From an uncultured Leptolyngbya sp. (lineage in GTDB: Bacteria > Cyanobacteriota > Cyanobacteriia > Phormidesmidales > Phormidesmidaceae): DNA of 7,135 bases. Below are positions 5,961 through 7,135 of the stretch, in pieces. The DNA lies in assembly GCA_937899365.1 (NCBI GenBank), contig CALBPH010000212.1, positions 1 through 7,135 of the forward strand. Reading direction: 5' to 3'. The notes below the pieces were generated by a model, which was not told the DNA's origin, did no database searches, and was given only the letters and a program-made list of their open reading frames with translations. A program made the position numbers and the translations under genes. Position 1 is the stretch's first letter. The number at the start of each line of letters is the position of its first letter.

Positions 5961-7135
5961 TTAGCTGATCTTAAACTTACCTGTGCTTGTCTGGAGAGCC
6001 TCAGCTGTTGCTAGTAGGTGATGAATAGATTGGGTCAATTGCTCTGATTTTTTGGAGGTTTGGTTGGCAATTTCGGTGGCTTCAGTCACGGTTACTGCCA
6101 CATCTTTGAATTCGGCGGCCTGTTGGTGGGTGGTTTGGGTAATACCTTGAATTAAACCGCTGATTTGTCCGGTTGCTTCCACAATTGCCGTTAGGTTTTG
6201 ACGGGCGTCTGTCACCAGATGGGTGCCTTCTGCCACCTGTTGAATGCCAGTTTCCATGGCAGTGGACACCTCTGCCGTATTGATTTGAATTTCTTGTACT
6301 AATTGTTCAATCTCGGTGGCGGCTTCGGCGGATTGACGGGCCAGGGAACGCACTTCGTCAGCAACGACGGCAAACCCTCGACCATATTTACCAGCTCGGG
6401 TTGCTTCAATAGAAGCATTGAGCGCCAATAGCTGGGTTTGGGTGGTGAAGTGACTAATTAAGCTAACAATTTTGGAAACTTTCTGCGACGACTCGCTGAG
6501 TTGTTTAATGCGCTGATTGGTATCGGCTACGGTGGAACGAATAGCCATAATGCCATCTACCGTGCGGTTCATGGCGGTATCACCAACCTGTACGGTCTGA
6601 TTGGCCTGTTGTACGGCAACTTCTACCCGTTGAGCATCGCCAACAACAATATCGGTAAAGCTCATCATTGCTTGAACCCGAGCTAGGGCTTGTTCTAGGG
6701 CGTCGGCCTGCTGCTGGGCCTCGGTATTGAGGGAGCTGACGGAGACTTTACTTAGCTGAGAGGTCTGCCCAACTTGGTCGGCCGCCTGCTGTACTTCAAG
6801 CACAATTTTTTGCAGACTCTGGAGCGTGTTATTGTAAGCACTGGCAACGGTTCCAACCTCTGTCTCTGTCACTGGCGCTCGCACGGTCAGATCACCTTCT
6901 AGGGCTGGACGAACGTCTGATAAAAGCTGTATAACCTGCTGCTGGAGCAGTTCCTTAGACGCTTTTTCCCGTGCGGCTGTTTTGGTAAGGGCGGCGTTTT
7001 TTTCTTGGAGCTGATCGAGATAGTCAGCCTGTTTTAAGGCTAGATTGAGCTGAGTGCCAATACGGTGGACAAACTCCACCTCAGAGTCTTGCCACTGACG
7101 AGGACCGTTACACTCATGGACGCAGAACAGCCCCC
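5961..7135 (-). CDS. GAF-HAMP methyl-accepting chemotaxis protein, C-terminal part (5' truncated by window)
   Basis: The frame is open from the right window edge to the TAA at 5963-5961 and gives 390 visible residues. The GTG at 7079 is internal, since coding similarity continues upstream of it. Visible residues 1-35 (LFCVHECNGPRQWQDSEVEF...) are the last strand and helix of a GAF domain, close to the 'H-Q-C-x-G-P-R-x-W' ending of cyanobacterial phytochrome-type GAFs. A coiled segment follows, then a HAMP-like unit (about 67-111, EGDLTVRAPVTETEVGTVASAYN). The long MCP signalling coiled coil runs to the end, with its tip at about 228-278 (QTQLLALNASIEATRAG, then GRGFAVVADEVRSLA), the site that contacts CheA and CheW. 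No transmembrane helix is visible, so it may be cytoplasmic, though the missing N-terminus could hold one. It lies 82 bp upstream of cheA on the same strand and is the likely receptor for that kinase. The ligand or chromophore cannot be told from this part. Confidence 0.88.
   Translation of the reverse strand, partial: GLFCVHECNGPRQWQDSEVEFVHRIGTQLNLALKQADYLDQLQEKNAALTKTAAREKASKELLQQQVIQLLSDVRPALEGDLTVRAPVTETEVGTVASAYNNTLQSLQKIVLEVQQAADQVGQTSQLSKVSVSSLNTEAQQQADALEQALARVQAMMSFTDIVVGDAQRVEVAVQQANQTVQVGDTAMNRTVDGIMAIRSTVADTNQRIKQLSESSQKVSKIVSLISHFTTQTQLLALNASIEATRAGKYGRGFAVVADEVRSLARQSAEAATEIEQLVQEIQINTAEVSTAMETGIQQVAEGTHLVTDARQNLTAIVEATGQISGLIQGITQTTHQQAAEFKDVAVTVTEATEIANQTSKKSEQLTQSIHHLLATAEALQTSTGKFKIS

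Noticed and set aside
1..7135. CRISPR arrays, tRNA or rRNA genes, insertion sequences, HIP1 GCGATCGC sites
   Set aside because: I saw none of these on reading both strands; a computed search could still find a weak case.

Overview
The window looks like chromosomal DNA from a cyanobacterium. This is an inference from protein architecture, because no rRNA or other marker gene is present. The evidence is a hybrid CheA with Hpt, degenerate Hpt, kinase, CheW-like and receiver parts, a soluble-looking GAF-HAMP chemoreceptor whose GAF end resembles cyanobacterial phytochrome-type GAFs, and a short N-terminal domain on the peptidoglycan hydrolase that I associate with cyanobacterial cell-wall proteins. 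Base composition is moderate, a little under 50% G+C by eye.

Left part, + strand (1-2286): the 3' end of a GNAT N-acetyltransferase gene, cut by the window edge. It is followed 33 bp later by a small protein with one N-terminal membrane segment and no assigned function. After a 153-bp gap comes a modular peptidoglycan hydrolase: N-terminal cyanobacterial-type domain, Pro-rich linker, Ig-like domain, peptidoglycan-binding-like domain, and a MepA-like LAS metallopeptidase domain. It has no visible signal peptide. Its 3' end carries a 16-bp tandem duplication across the stop codon.

Right part, - strand (7135-2329): a chemosensory operon read right to left. It holds a GAF-HAMP methyl-accepting protein (5' end outside the window), then cheA, then cheW. 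These would form the sensor, kinase and coupling core of one signalling array, such as one controlling phototaxis or type IV pili in cyanobacteria. The input and output of this system are not shown by the sequence. No CheR, CheB or stand-alone CheY lies inside the window; the only receiver domain is the one fused to the CheA C-terminus.

The most notable point is that cheA is split by a single in-frame TGA (4288-4286). The two halves (530 and 498 codons) are in the same frame, with all catalytic motifs intact on both sides. The TGA falls in the dimerisation region, where homologues carry a conserved arginine, so one CGA-to-TGA change would explain it. An imperfect hairpin begins with the very next base. 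The locus may be a recent nonsense pseudogene, a sequencing error, a truly split CheA made by termination-reinitiation, or a readthrough case. The sequence alone does not decide between these. Genes on the two strands converge at 2286/2329 with no clear terminator between them.
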